Assembly (NCBI RefSeq): GCF_030848805.1
Contig: NC_092362.1
Span: 3,720,001-3,784,000, forward strand
Length of the DNA: 64,000 nt
Reading direction: 5' to 3'
DNA from: Temnothorax longispinosus
Lineage: Eukaryota > Arthropoda > Insecta > Hymenoptera > Formicidae
Shown: positions 12,536-26,600 of the stretch, in pieces
Position numbering within the stretch: the first letter of the stretch is position 1
Layout of the letters: every line of letters begins with the position of its first letter
Notes under the pieces: generated by a model
The model's input: the letters and a program-made list of their open reading frames with translations, nothing else
What the model was told of the DNA's origin: nothing
Database searches by the model: none
Program-made: the position numbers and the translations under genes

Positions 12536-15500
12536 TAAAAGTGAATAATTAAGGTGATAGGACGCGTATAGCAATAATTCACCCGTATCTTCTGCGTGGA
12601 GTTGCGAATGAAGATAACTCCGGCTATATATCATAGATAGGTGAAGGCACCACGAATGCCATGTCGCCTCTTATCCTCGAAAAGGCTTCCTCTACACATA
12701 CATAAATTATGTGGATTCTCAAAAGGGCCACCCGCGGTCTACAGCCAACGTTTCGCCATCGCCGCTCTGTGGCCCTTCTCTGCTCGGCCCTCGGGCCGAC
12801 TCAGGATCGCATCAATAATGCACCGACTGTAAGAACGCACTAAACATCCTCGATCTGCCATTAGTATTCCCGGAGGATCCCAAATGGTGTATCAGTGTCC
12901 CACGGACCCTACCCACCTTTCCACTCCGCGCCTCCTCGATCTCGGCCCCGCAGTACAATGTATTTTAATAATGCCCTTCAGTTGCGCCTCTCCCGGCCCG
13001 TAAATACGTTTCTCTTGTAGTTGCGCGGCATTTATCATGTATTCGAAAACCTGACGGCCGAGTTATAACAAGCAAGAGACTCCTTTTATTCCTTCACGAG
13101 GACGTATAATGATTTTCGTTACTCGCGAAATATGAGAATAATAAGCCGCACAACAATGTAATATCCTGGATAAAGACGTGCGTGAATATATACGAGGTAT
13201 GTGATAGCGAGAATATCTTTATATATCGCGCGTGGTTGCCCGCGCGCGGAAATTGTAGAGCGGCGGGAAAACGCTTCGCGGAGAGAATTCCGCACGAAGA
13301 TCCAGCAAACAAGTTTCCTTGGCGCGTTTCTGCAAATATCTTTATTTAACGAACGGATTAAACGACAGCGATGTAAATAGCGGCGCGTCGTAGCTCTGTC
13401 TTTACCACTTACTTCCGCCAGTCGCGGCAGCAATGGCAGCATGCCTACCTTTTCGCCTCGCTGCGCCGCTATGCGCCGCGTTTGCATTATCCCAACTAAA
13501 CGCAATGTTTCCGCGACTGAGCTTACTCGATAATTTACAGCGGCGTGAAATTTAGTGGGAAAAAGTACACAATAATGATAATTTTAGTAACTATAAACCT
13601 AATCGCGCGAATATCCGTTTTCTGCAACCAACAATAAGCATTATCCTTGTATTTCTGTTCTTTCAACCCTCATGTTACGTCGTTGCGGGATTTCATCAAA
13701 AATTTTTTCCCGCCACTATCGTTTGCTAAAATAATAAAACTTGGCAGCAAGGACATTTTTACCGGAAAGTATTGCACATATTTCGCCGGAGAGAAGACAG
13801 AATTTTGTAACTGCTGTCGCGCGAAACGTACCCGATATACTTTCCGTGAAACGCGGCGAACTTTCTCACTGTTCTCCCAGTTGGCGCTACATGAAACAGC
13901 AATGGGAATTTTACCCTGGACAACGGTCGAGGACAAATCGTCATACGTCTGCCTGCCTGACAAATGGAAAAATGCGGCTTTCGATATCGTCGTAGGACCA
14001 GCGGCAATTCCAATCTGATGCGAATTGAATCGCGAGGAGGAAAACCAATAGCAAATGCAGTCCAAAACGATAAATGACTCGTTTAATTTCAAGTAGCAAG
14101 ATAAAACGTTTCCATCTTGAACTTGACCCACTTCCGTTTTCTTCGCTCAAGCGAGGCGATTACTTCCATTAGCATTCCTATTTGCTTATCTAAAGTCGAT
14201 TTCGCGAGATAATTCCATTCAATTTTCTAAAAATTACTCATTTGCCTTATTTTGATTAAGTAATAATCTGCAAAAAAACGCAAAAAAAAACACCAGCCAG
14301 GAATAAATCGATCATTAAGGGATCATTTTTCTGCTGGACGTTGCGAATTATTTGCGTAACGCGATGATAGTGAGGAACGCGAACGCCGGACGCGGGGGTA
14401 GAAGGGGTCTAGGAAGCAATTACTCACGTCCGATTGAATTATTTACCGATCGATAGTCGGAATACTACGACGCAGCCGGTGCCCGCAAAGAAGGGCACCC
14501 TAGAAAGTTGCCGATGCCGGATTATTAAATTCCTTAAGACCCCATTGCGAATACCTAGTCGGGAATCGATACATTCACTGAATATCTCAGACATGAAGAA
14601 CGCCTTCCCCCTGGCCGTCCAGGACGGATGCGACGGAAGCAGCCCGTTGCTTATCAACGAAATACGTCTTCCTTTTCTGTTTTTCAAGATCGCACAAACA
14701 GCCGCGTCCACGCTGAGACTTCAATTTAATAATTCTCGACGTCGTCGCGCGAGAATTCGTCTCTCTCTTTCTCTCTCTCTCTCGCGCGCGCACGCGGCGT
14801 ATTTCAAACACGCATCTGAAAATTAGCCGAGAAATATCGTCGCGGATCGCGCATATGTATATCGGGATTAACGAGACGGTATCGGGAAACGCGGCGTACA
14901 AATTTGTTCTGCCCGACATTATCCCACATGTAACGGAGCATGTCGAGGCAGTCAGTGTGCTGTATAATTAAATCTGTATCATCAATAAATGTACAGATGG
15001 ATGGTCAAATACGTGTATCGCAGTAACAACGTCCTATTAATTCGCGAACGGGGCCCGCGTTATGCATATATGCAGCTCGAAAAGGTCGCGCTTGTCAATA
15101 ATCTCGCCTTATTACACGGAGAGAGAGAAAGACGTCTCGTTGCGAATATCCGAATACGTCGCTCGATCAAATCGACGGGGGTTTCTCAAAGTCACGCCCA
15201 GGGCGATCCGCAATATAGCGCGCGGACTCTCTTTGCACTTTCGCACAGTGAATATCCGTTCCATTGTCGTCGAGAGCGAAGCTTTGATCGAAAACACCCG
15301 AGGGTGAGTCAAGGCGTTCGAGAAGCCTCTTCCGTGATAGCAGGAGTGGTAGAAAATACAGCGCCTCAAGCTGGCAATATTGTATGGAATGACGTAATCA
15401 GCGTGCCTGCTTCTCTCTCGAATACTTAAACGAAAATTTAATGAAGTCATTTACGGCGCATTTTTCTTCAACTTGCTACCGGTGTAATATACGTCTCGTA

Positions 15501-16445
15501 TAATTTATCACGTAATTGTACGAACTTTTATCGCAATCATTTTTTGTAACTATGGGCGCAAAAAAAAAGAAGTTTCCGGAGAAGTTTCCAATAAGCCAGC
15601 GTAACAAGTGGCTTAATTTCCACTGGGCGTTCCATTACTCTATATATATAAAACATTCTCGCGCATGAAATACGAACCTCGCAAGTGTGCATAATATTGT
15701 GCCTCGTGCTCTTTTTTCATGCGAATACAGAAATAAACAGGTCATCATCGCAAGAGAGAAACCTCCGGGGAGACCGCACGAAAAAGTTGGTATACTTCCG
15801 ACGCGCGATCTCCTACCAACGAGAAATATTGCTACTCCAGTTCCTGATATTCTCGAGCTTATTACCACGCGCGTCTACCGAGACGACGCCGAACACGATA
15901 TCCGAAATTGGATGAGAGAAGAAAATGGATAAACACGAGGAATCGTTTAACATCCTCCACCATCGTCATTTCCATTGTTTCTCGTCGTCGCCGCCGTTTA
16001 TGAATTACCGTCAACGATCTGCAATGCTAAGTTGCCCGACAGTAAACCGCGCCAATGATATTTATATTGCATTCGTCACATCTTCGTTCAAAATTGCTCC
16101 ACTTGGGCAATTCGTCGAATACCTCGCTTATATCTGGGATAATAATATTGTCATAAAGACGAGTAAAATACAATCTTTGATACGTCATTCTTCCTAATTC
16201 GAGCAATAATAGGGAACAAATTTTTTCAATGTCTATAAAAAAAATCTCTATTTCAAATCTTATATCCGTAAAAATATCCTAATATCGACTTCCGAGGGGG
16301 AAAGACCAATTTGTAAAAGTTATCACGTGGAATAATTAAGTAGTATAACTTCTAATGAAATCTTATAAAGGTACAAAGATGGTAAAATCAAAGCTGCGAC
16401 GTATTTCGATATCCTGTCAGCGAGCTTTGACTTTGTCCAACGTGT

Positions 16446-16446
<1 letters not shown>

Positions 16447-16496
<50 letters not shown>
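16447..16496 (+). repeat. (AG)25 microsatellite
   Basis: Fifty bases of uninterrupted AG. On the minus strand it makes a spurious Leu-Ser repeat frame. In insects GA runs can bind GAGA-type factors. Confidence 0.98.
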
Positions 16497-16498
<2 letters not shown>

Positions 16499-19400
16499 AA
16501 GAGAAAAGTTTTGACGTCGTAGTAGTCGGCAAATCAAATGGCCGTGGGTGAAAAGGCGCCGGAAAGGAGAGATCGGTGTAACGAACTTCGCTAACGGGAT
16601 TAACAGCCTAAATCCTTTCCCCGGTCCCTTCCTTAGTGCGTCTAGGTAGTCGTAGGGTTAAGGTTTAATTACACGGCTTCATCCTTTAAGCTCAACGATT
16701 CGTAGATGGATCGATGAAATTTCATTCGCGACGGGCATGGCACAAGTTTAATAAATGCACACATTACGAATATGTATATGCCGCAGCACTATATGAGTAC
16801 AGTGAATTTTTTTCAGAAAGCGCTGGGCAAGCTATCATATTAACGCAACGTTGCGCAAATTTAATACCACCTCTGTACTTCGCATGCTGTAATCTAAACG
16901 TAAAGAAAACGACGGACATACAAAATGAAAGTCAGAGGTCACACGAACTGGGGATCTGGGAACGACATTCTGGTCGCGACAAACCACGTCGTAAAGCCAG
17001 CTAACTCAGTTTGCTCCGGTACACGTTCGTGGGAGGGCCAGGGATGATGGTGGGCAGCGCGCGTACGGTATAAGGTACACCCTTGATTGTGGTATTCATG
17101 CACGATTAACTCGGCCGAAACTCAAACTACCTTCGGATTTGACGGCGTAGGTGGGTGCGGAGAAGCCGGGCTATCGGCCGAAGAGTATCGCGAAGTTCAG
17201 TGCCGATAATGGAATCGAGTCTGGTCGCGCGGCTGGCCGTGGCGCGCTCTTGGAGACCGAGTAACCGGGAGTAAGAGGTCGCCGGTAAAAGCGAACGGTG
17301 CGCGCACGCGATACGTTCCATTAAAACTTAAAATTAATTCCGGCCCAACGACGACGATGACGTGGGCCGGGCTGGGACGAAGGAGAAGCGGTGACGACCA
17401 GCGCGCGTCAACGCCGCGCCAACTCCGTCGCGCTCGCGCGCGCGTATATCCAATCCAACTACACAAATTCCCTCTAAAACCCGACGCTTTCGGAAACCCC
17501 GACGTCGCCGACGTCGCCGTCATCGACGTCGCACGCTGCCGAAACCGCCGTTGCCGTCTATACACGTACATAAGAGGGATGTAACAATGCAATTACGCGT
17601 CGCATAAGCCGGCGACGAAATTACGCTTTAATCCACGCGGCGCGGCGCGACGTGCGCGACGCGGTGTTCCGTTCTCGGTCGAAACAGACCTTCGGTTTCG
17701 CCCGCCTGGTTCTCTCCACCTCCTCGCCCGAGCGAAATCGTTCGCCTCGCTGCGTGACGCGAGCATATTCTTCCGCCCGCCACCCGCGTCACCGCCGTCG
17801 CCGCTATCCGCGAATTTCGCGAACTAGTCGCCGCGACGTACAATCGTATCCGACCGCCGTGATACCGTAACGAAGCTAATTCACCGTCGTTACAACACTG
17901 TCGGCCGTCGACGGTTTCGCCTCGGGGTGCCGCGCGGCAAAAGACTGCTGCCGAGCATTCCGCGTGCCGGTATCGTTCATCAAAGGAAAAAACGACACGT
18001 TGAAGCTCGTTGCAGGCGAGTATGTGCCTGCAACGTCGAAGGGACTAACCCGGAGAAACGAACGTTGTTCGCGAGGTTCTCGGTAAAAAAACGGTACTTT
18101 GATCAACCGTCGAAATGCACGGAAAAGATTACGTGACGTACATCGCAATGGATCACGAAAGGATATCGGCGCAAATGTAACAATCAAGTCGCGATATTTT
18201 TCAACGATAAAATTGATAGTCGATAAAAAATGTTAGGGTAACAATAACGGGTAATTTAAACCGCCATACAATCGGTAAACAAAATTTATTATTAATTTTG
18301 AGTAATATAAGCGCCGACCATCATACAAGCTGCGTCGTAATTAAACCTATATTTGATATCCAATTTTAATATAAAAAAGTAAATATACGAAATCTATTAT
18401 TAATCGAAGTGTGGCGTTGTAGAAGTTAATATATTTTCATTACATAATAATGGAATGTTACTGTTCAACTATGGGCAGAAAGAGAAATATCGAATACCAA
18501 TTGAACAAATATATTTCCAAAAAATTTTATATGTGTATCCCGCTTTGATATTGTTCGTAGCGTCAAACCAATCTCGTAATTAATCATGGTTATAATGAAT
18601 TCGGCAGCAATGCAGTCAATATATAACGAACGCGAGCCTCTCTCAAAGGCAGCAGCTATTGTGCGATCGAAAATATTGTGCGAAATATCTCACAGTTGTT
18701 ATTTGAGTTTTGTTTTTAGCCAGAATTTTAGGGTGTGGCAAATAAATCCATTAAATAAAATTCAAGGGGAAAAGCACAAGAATAATATCGTCGTAATTGT
18801 ATCTTATTCTTCTCGTTTGCACCGGGCATAAAGATAATTTGTGATTCTTTGCAGTAAAACGTTCAATCGCTATTAATCTCGTTGTGAAAACAAGGCTGAA
18901 AGTATGATTACAGCTCTATAATTAATTTCAATACTGATATTCGTAGACTGCAGTCTTTTGTGAAGCAAGTTTATTTTCAATGTATCGATGATGCGAACAA
19001 TCCGCGGGATAATTTCGGGCCGCAATTAGTCAGGCGGCAGCAGCCCTTTTATCACGTCGAGGAACAATTGATGCAAACCGCGGTAGAAACAGTAGTCGGT
19101 AATAAACAGACGGCCACGTATTCGTGCGCGTGTTGACGCGCGTCCGTTCAAGTGAATTTACACGATTCACCCTCGATAATTGCCTCGGATGTATCATCAA
19201 AAAATGAATACGTCGAATGAACAAGTTTTTATACGAAAGCATAACATCAGAAATATTCCAAGTGCGGGGTATCAATGCACCCTCCCACGTGCCTCAATGC
19301 ATATAACTTTCTAATGAATCTAAAAACCGCCACTACTAGCATTTCGGTTTGTTAATTATATTATGGGCGAATAACAAGATGTCTGTGTTAGACTTTCCCA

Positions 19401-19847
19401 ATTAGAAATCGAGATCTTCTCTCGATACACAATATTAAATTTCTTAAGATCCGTGAAATATTTTACTTTTTTTCTTCCGTTTGTGACGTGGTGCATGCAA
19501 GGTTGATTATATAGACAAGTATTAAAGCAAACATAATTTTACTGTCAGTTAGTTTAATAGAAGCTACTTCCTGTAAGACACCAAACGACTTTAGCACTAT
19601 ATATGCGTAATTCACTTAAGAGAATAATCATTAAATTCTGCAGTTACAGTAACGTCAGCAGATGCATATACTTCTTTCTTTTTCTTTGTGCATTATTGAA
19701 ACGGTAGGCGCAGTGTATATCGCAATTAGCACTTGATGGATTTACGCTAATGGAATCCTTCGTTAATTCCATCGTCGCTAAACGCGCGCGCGGCAACTCT
19801 GCGTTTGAAGTAAAGAAAAAATACTTAACGAATATATTTCCTGAAGG

Positions 19848-19870
19848 CTCTCTCTCTCTCTCTCTCTCTC
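19848..19870 (+). repeat. (CT)n microsatellite
   Basis: Twenty-three bases of CT, opposite in polarity to the two long GA runs. Confidence 0.95.
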
Positions 19871-20939
19871 GCCCTCGTCTTTACCGGTTACTTCGTAAAC
19901 TGACGAAACAAGCTGTAATGCTTCGTTCTATTGCGTCACGGTACGGTCTCAACTTTTAATATATTTTTCATTAATTTATTTCCCTGCTGCTCGTTATTAC
20001 AATTCAGGCGCCCGTAGGTTCAGCGTAATGGAAAAATGTCCCCCCGGTTCGCAGCGGGGTGGTACCTGCCAACGTAATTGCAGCCGGCCCGCGTTAACGA
20101 AGTCCCCTAAGTTGGCACAATTAAAACGTAATAGCAGTACGTCTTTCCTCCTACCTATCCGGTATCACAATTGAATGATCCAACTAGTTTCAATTAAAAT
20201 AAAAAAAGTTCACTGGAATACATCCAATATTTATTAGAGAGTCTCCATGTGAATGACTACGCGTTTGTAATTACGATTTATGATCGTATGCTCTATACGT
20301 CGTTAATTGTAGCATGTATTTTAGAGATTCCAAGATTCAATGCACGTTTGATTGAACATTGCAGGAAATTTGATTGTACAACCGTAATGGATAAGGACAA
20401 TTCATTGCTCGAATCGACCTTCCCGTTCTTTATATGCGCCGGTATATATCGTACAAATATGCAACTAGATACGAAGCATACAAAACGCATATCTGTGTTT
20501 CGATCGTTTTTCATAAACTACTATATGTAATTTAAGCCTCCCTCTATAGAATCTGAGTCTATTTCAATGAAAACTTTTCGACGACGAAATTTTAATCAAA
20601 ATATTTCGTGTACATTTCATATTATTTTACATCCTGACAGGGAGAACAATTTTTTGATCGAAAGATCGACAGTCTGATTAAAATTTAATATTTGGTACAG
20701 AGAATCAACGCGGTATCGCGTTTCCCGTACCTGCCCACCATGCCACGCGCTGATACACTGTACGAAAAACGCGGGCATTGAATTTAATGCGCATGCATAT
20801 GAATCATTTAACGAATGCATGATAATTAAATTTCGTGAAGCGATCTTGAAATGTATGCGCGCATTTAATTCCGTTGAAAATCTGACGCACACGCGTCGAT
20901 TAGCCTAAAAAATTGATGGAGTCACGCACGTAATTACAC

Positions 20940-20981
20940 TTGCAAAATACAGTCCGTTTTTTGCAAAATACAGTACCATTT
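20940..20981 (+). repeat. 21-base tandem duplication
   Basis: Two adjacent 21-base units begin TTGCAAAATACAGT. The first 14 bases are identical and the remaining 7 partly diverged. Confidence 0.85.
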
Positions 20982-22187
20982 CCGATATTTCGGCGTTGCT
21001 TTGTAAAGCGATAAATTCGTGCTTTCAATCAATCTTGGCGATACCGTAAACCAAATTAAGAAGAATATTGCTTTTTTTTCTATATCGAAATCTCGATAGT
21101 GTTCTCAAGCTATAAATAATTGAGATTTATAAGTTCTTACGAATTAAGCACGGAAATTACAAACAACGAAATTTTATTTCTCGTTTCATAAAGAGAGCAA
21201 TTTAATACGTGTTACTTACAAAACTTAGAGTTGAATATAAGTTATGAAACAAGATAACGGCCAATCGAAATATTCGCTTAAAACAGATTGACTTCGAATT
21301 TATTGTGGGATTTTATCATCACGAGCGGCTTTAGGAATGTATTATATATGTAATCCCGTGTATATGAAACCATGATGGACGAGTACTGTTCCAGGGAAGG
21401 AAACTTTCGAGTTTGAACAATTAAGACGATAACGCAGCAACGTAGCGGCTTCCCATTGCGTTTCAGTCCTCTTCGACGTTCCGTAACGATACCTTGGGGC
21501 AAAGTTACCATCACTTCGAGCCGTCTATGGGTTAATCCGGCAGTCCGCCATTTGGACCGTAAAGGCATAAAGCTTTCTTGTCTTGGAGCGAAGACCCGTC
21601 TTTCGAACCCCAATGGCATAAAGGATGCAGCCGCGCGTAATACACAAATTGCACGCTATCCTTCAAAACGTTACCAGTACTAGTTTTATATGCATTGAAA
21701 TTGACGAATTTCATGGCAGAAGAGATAAATATTCAATGAATATTAATATGGAAACGCAGGTAAATTATTAAATTCCACACGATAATAATAAAATTCGAAA
21801 ATGACATGAAAAGAATCGCTACAAGATGGACAAGTTTAGTTGTGCGTGATTGGCATATGCCATTGATGATTACATGCCTAATATGAACAAGCATTTATCG
21901 TTAAGAAATACTGCACACGTATTTCAAACGGCCACATCTCTGCTTTTTATACGTCTTTAACGCTACGCGTGTAACGTGACGCTAATAAAAATTATATTGT
22001 CCATGACCTCTGACATAACGTACTCGTCTCCTCTTGGACAGTGCTCGCGTGCGAGACAATGTACGTCAAAAAAGGTACGCTCTATCACGCGATCGAGCAC
22101 ACCGATCCACGTGTTCAACACTGTCAGGCCGAGCTCTCGAACTCCTTGTTAAAACTTTGCCCTCGCCTCTTTCCTTTCCTTCTCTCT

Positions 22188-22209
22188 CTATCTATCTATC
22201 TATCTATCT
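22188..22209 (+). repeat. (CTAT)n tetranucleotide microsatellite
   Basis: About five and a half CTAT units within a larger pyrimidine tract (about 22160-22225). Confidence 0.95.
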
Positions 22210-23560
22210 CTCCCGCCCCTTCTCTCTTAATACTGCCGTCTCTCAGGTCGATAATCGTCGAGCACCGATCACGGCGAGCGAGATATAAATGTCCTTCTTT
22301 ATCGGGTTCTCGAAATCCCTAGCAGCTCCCGTCGTGTCTCGCGATACTTCCCGCCGCCCTTATCCTCTTCCCCCGCCCCCCTTTCCTTTCTTTCGTTCCC
22401 GTCCAAAACTTAATACCCTCGAGTCTGAAAGGCTTAATCTCTCCGCTATTACTCGTTCTTTTCCCTCGTCATCCATTAAAGCGAGCCAGGACGGCTCCCG
22501 ACGGTTCGGACGGACGTTCGAGAGGAGGCTGATACCCGGAATCGATGGAACTAATATATCCGCGGAATCAGTCACTGTGCACGCGTGTGCGTCAGCGTCG
22601 ACGGTAACAGCCCGCTGTGAACCACCAGGGCTAAGGATGAAGCGAAAAGAAAAAAGAGAAAGAAGCGGGCGGGGGGGCAAGCAGGGGAATCAAGGAACGA
22701 GATAGCGAAAGGAAGAGGGACACGAGACAGGGAATAGAGAGGTATTAAGGAATTGAATCGCGGGAATCGCTTTTGCGGTGCCGCGCCGACGGACGTCGCG
22801 TAGTAGTTTCGAGGTATCGCCTCCGCTGCGTTCCGGCTATCGCTCATGGCACGCCTCGCTGAACGAGACCAAGGATCCGCTCCCTCCCCCGTCCTCACTT
22901 CCCTTGCCTGTGGCGCCCACGAGAAGAACTCCGTCGACATATTGGACGGGTAACGGCAAGCTTTCGAAGGCCGTAGCTTGCCGCGGGGCTTCCGCGTTGC
23001 GGTCATCCATCACGTCGTCATTACGGCGTAGCCTGGCTACGTTCGATGCCTCGGGCTTCACGCCCGATCGGCGCGAAGAAAGCCTTCCCTACCTTCACAC
23101 CCTCGCGTGCTTTTTCTTTATCGCGCTATAGCGGAAAGCGCACGTGGAAACTGCACACGCTAGTAATGATCCGTTGAAACTAAATTGCAATCCAACGAAT
23201 TAGCACTAAAAGGGTCTGGTTCTTTCCCGCGCTTTTCACTGTCCGACCTGCTTTCGCATTATTTCACGTGCTAAATATAAGCTATTGAGGTATAAAAAGA
23301 ACGCGCGAAGTGAACCATGATCAATGATGTTTCGTCGGCATACCAGGATTGAATGGACTAACAAATCTCAGAGCTGGAAACCGTGTCACGAGCTACGTGA
23401 CGGGGAACTCGCTCTCCCGCGAGTTTCTATCGTGAGGGATCATAGTCGAATCACACCGACAGAATGTGCCAATCTCGACGTTCCCATGGGTGACGGCGTC
23501 GCGACGCCTTTCATTTAAAGCATAACGTAAACGCTCGCTCGGACGGTTGCGCGATAGAGA

Positions 23561-23568
<8 letters not shown>

Positions 23569-23618
<50 letters not shown>
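23569..23618 (+). repeat. (GA)25 microsatellite
   Basis: Fifty uninterrupted bases, the same length as the AG run at 16447-16496. Imperfect GA sequence precedes it from 23556. It generates open Arg-Glu and Leu-Ser frames that are not genes. Confidence 0.98.
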
Positions 23619-23620
<2 letters not shown>

Positions 23621-26600
23621 TCGGCATCCCGGCATTACCCTCCTCCCCCCCCCCCGTCTTACTCACGCGACTGTTGAAACTGTTGTAAGAGAGAAGTATT
23701 ATTATCTGGGGAAATCTGGACGGCGTCCCCTCGAGATGTCAGATCGGTCACGTTCGGATGGAAACGCGGCGAAAGTTTCTCCACCTCCCTGCTTCATGAC
23801 TCCTCGAGAAGCTGACCGAAGGGGACAACATGGAAGCGCGAAGAGAGGGAGAACGGATAGCATACTTTCTCGCTTTGCATCAATCGTAAAACGAGGAGGA
23901 AAAGAGCGAAACATTCAAGGATGAGAAGAAGAGGGAGAAAGAGAGAGACATAAAGATGACGAGAGGAGTATCCGGATAGAAGCGCGCACACGACGTCGAC
24001 GGAGGATTATCTCGGCGAGCGTCTTTGAGAAAAGGTCGAAGGTGGAAGGGTGGACGGACGGGGAGGCGATCGATAAGGTTATTTTCAAAACGTTCATTAT
24101 TAGCGCGCAGTAGTAATATCGTAGACGTAGGAGACGCGCGCGACGGAGAACTTTATATAAACGCGATATAACACGACGTATATCATGTGCAGGCAAGAGT
24201 AATGAAGAGAATCCATACTCCGCACCCGTTCCCCCTTCCCCGGGCTTTGTTTCTTAATCCGAAGATAAAACAGGGACACGACTGCGTGCGCGAGTGAAAT
24301 GGAGCGAACATCAAGATAAAGTAGCTCGTATTTCCTTAGAGTAAGAAGGATCGAATACGCTATAAAATCCGGAGTCGGAAGCACGGAGGCGAAGCGGTTC
24401 TTCCTTCTTCGAGAGGCATTGCCAAGGGTTACTGCGACGAAAACCGGGCCGTTTCAGCTGGTCAGACGTGAATGGAGATTTAAATAAATTTCGCCTCATT
24501 TTTTTCAGACGTACGCCTGTATTCTTCTCGGGAAAACTCTTGGACGATGGAAAGAGACGAAAGAAACTTTGTTTGCTATTATTTTCAATCGAACTAAATA
24601 TTGAAAGTATTACTGGCATACGAAATCCCGTCGTCACGAGTATTCAAAAACAATTTACGTAAATTAGAAATTTAAAACGATTGCCACATCAAAAGAATAA
24701 TCGAGTAACAATATGATATGCGTGCACAGAAACAATGGCTTGTTGGCACATTACATTATGAAAGTGCGCTCAAAAATATATAAAGGTATTCAAAACGAAA
24801 ATCAATGGATTGTAAAAGAAAAAAATTGTTGATAAGGATATTGTAAATTTTGTCCGAATCAAATACATAATTCATAAAAAAAGGCGATTATAAACAGATT
24901 AGTCAGATTTATCGTCGCGACTGAGGGGATAAGAATGCTGAAGCTACCAAATTATTACAGATGCAGCGTACGTGCACTTTCGCAATGCCCTTTTGTAGTT
25001 CGCTTTTAAGCCTCTGATTAAATTATGCGCGAACAGCGACGCCGCGAAAGCGCCAAATACGTAACTTACAATAATTAATACAAACAATCGGCGTCGTTTG
25101 CCGGCGCGGTCTAACGGCACGTAGCGCATTCACGCGACAGATACGAATACCGGGCGCCAATCGCAAGTCTATTGGATCCAAAGCTGGCGCGTAAACGCGG
25201 CCTAATAAAGTTTAGGATACCCGCGCGCAAAACGTCAACCGGATTCGTCACGTCGCAACCGCGTCGAACGTGCCCTCGGACAGCAATGCGAAATCAAAAC
25301 TGGGATGGGTGCAGGGCGCGATCGAGCAAGCACCCCCCGGGTAAACAATGCCGCTGCTCGCACGGATGAGCGAATTTCGTTGCCGTCTTTGTAGGCCTTC
25401 CTTTGTTCTCGCATTAAGCCACTGGGAATTCCGCACGCGCGGCAACGAGAAGAAACAAGGATGGCGGAATAAACAAACCAAGAGCGTTCAGTTATAAAAA
25501 AAAATCACGAGATGTAAAGAGAGGGATTGTATTGCGGCCTCGATCTCTGCGAGTATGCGTTATCAAACATTTATTCGCGCGCGTTGAAAGGTCAGTTTCG
25601 TGTTTCCGTTGACGTTGCGTATTGCGCGTATTCATTTCTAGCGCGGAATTATTGAAGGACACAATTCCACTGAAAAATCGGCAATATGGTATTTAGTAAA
25701 TTTCTCTTAACACATAAATCGCCCATATTCTTTGGGAGTGATAAAATACGTATGATGAGCTACGTATATGACAGCGGTAAAATTGTTCCGAGAGAGAACA
25801 CGTATAGGATGAAGTCGATTCGGCGACACGTCACTGCAATTATGGTCGGCCGCTCGCCTCTTTCCGCATTGACCGTCTGGCTGCGCGATTTCCGGCCAGG
25901 TGGGCGAAACTTGTTTCTATTTTTACGTGCCGTGCCGTGCACCGAGCTCATACGCATTGTCGCTTCGAACGGCACGAAATATCGAGTATCACTCTCTCTC
26001 TGTGCCCCATCCGTGTTTCGCTTTTGATGGAACGTACGTCGGTGGGCAACAATGGAGAATAAAAGAACACGTGCAGTTTTGCGCGTGGTACTTTTGATGT
26101 TTGTTCGGTATTCCGGATGATGGAAGACTACGCGTCGGATCGAGTTAATTTAGCATAGCCTAGAAATGTAATGGTAATGTATTACGTTACTTGTGGTGTA
26201 CGCCACGTGCGCCGAAAGTTTTTTTAATTCGCTGATAGTCGCCTGAATATTATTCTATCTCATCACGAATTCATGCAAATATATATGTATATCCTAGCGT
26301 GTAACACCGAATGTGTGTCGTAATTACAAAACACATCGTAGCAAGATTCCAGGGTGTTTACGTGCAAGTACATGAGCTACCGCTATAATGATACTGCCAG
26401 TTATGTAAGAGTAATGCGATTAATAAGCACGGATGGATTACGATGCGATCCTGCACGAGCGCCGACCGTTAATCATTATAACGAGGGCGCGTTTCCCGAA
26501 TTAATTACCAGAATTTCAGTTTCTCAATATCGCTCGCAAAGATTAAACAAGATATGTACGAGAACAATCACATTACGAAAAGCAGTGAAAATTTTTAATA

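Larger units (their letters stand above)
6062..16446. other. Non-coding stretch, presumed intron
   Basis: Apart from the short repeats listed separately, I see no gene. The longest frame, 9560-10192 (+, 210 codons), starts in CpG-rich DNA, has an unstructured Arg/Ser/Pro-rich composition and overlaps minus-strand frames. Frames at 13647-14131 overlap each other on both strands. A CT/CG low-complexity patch lies at 14760-14795. Confidence 0.6.
16497..23568. other. Non-coding stretch with two CpG-rich islands
   Basis: CpG-dense DNA at about 17130-18080 contains three GACGTC palindromes within 17500-17530; a second such region is 22020-23110. They could be regulatory islands, but I find no first exon with a clear leader, ATG and donor in them. 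The segment between (18180-21990) is AT-rich with no gene. Confidence 0.5.
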
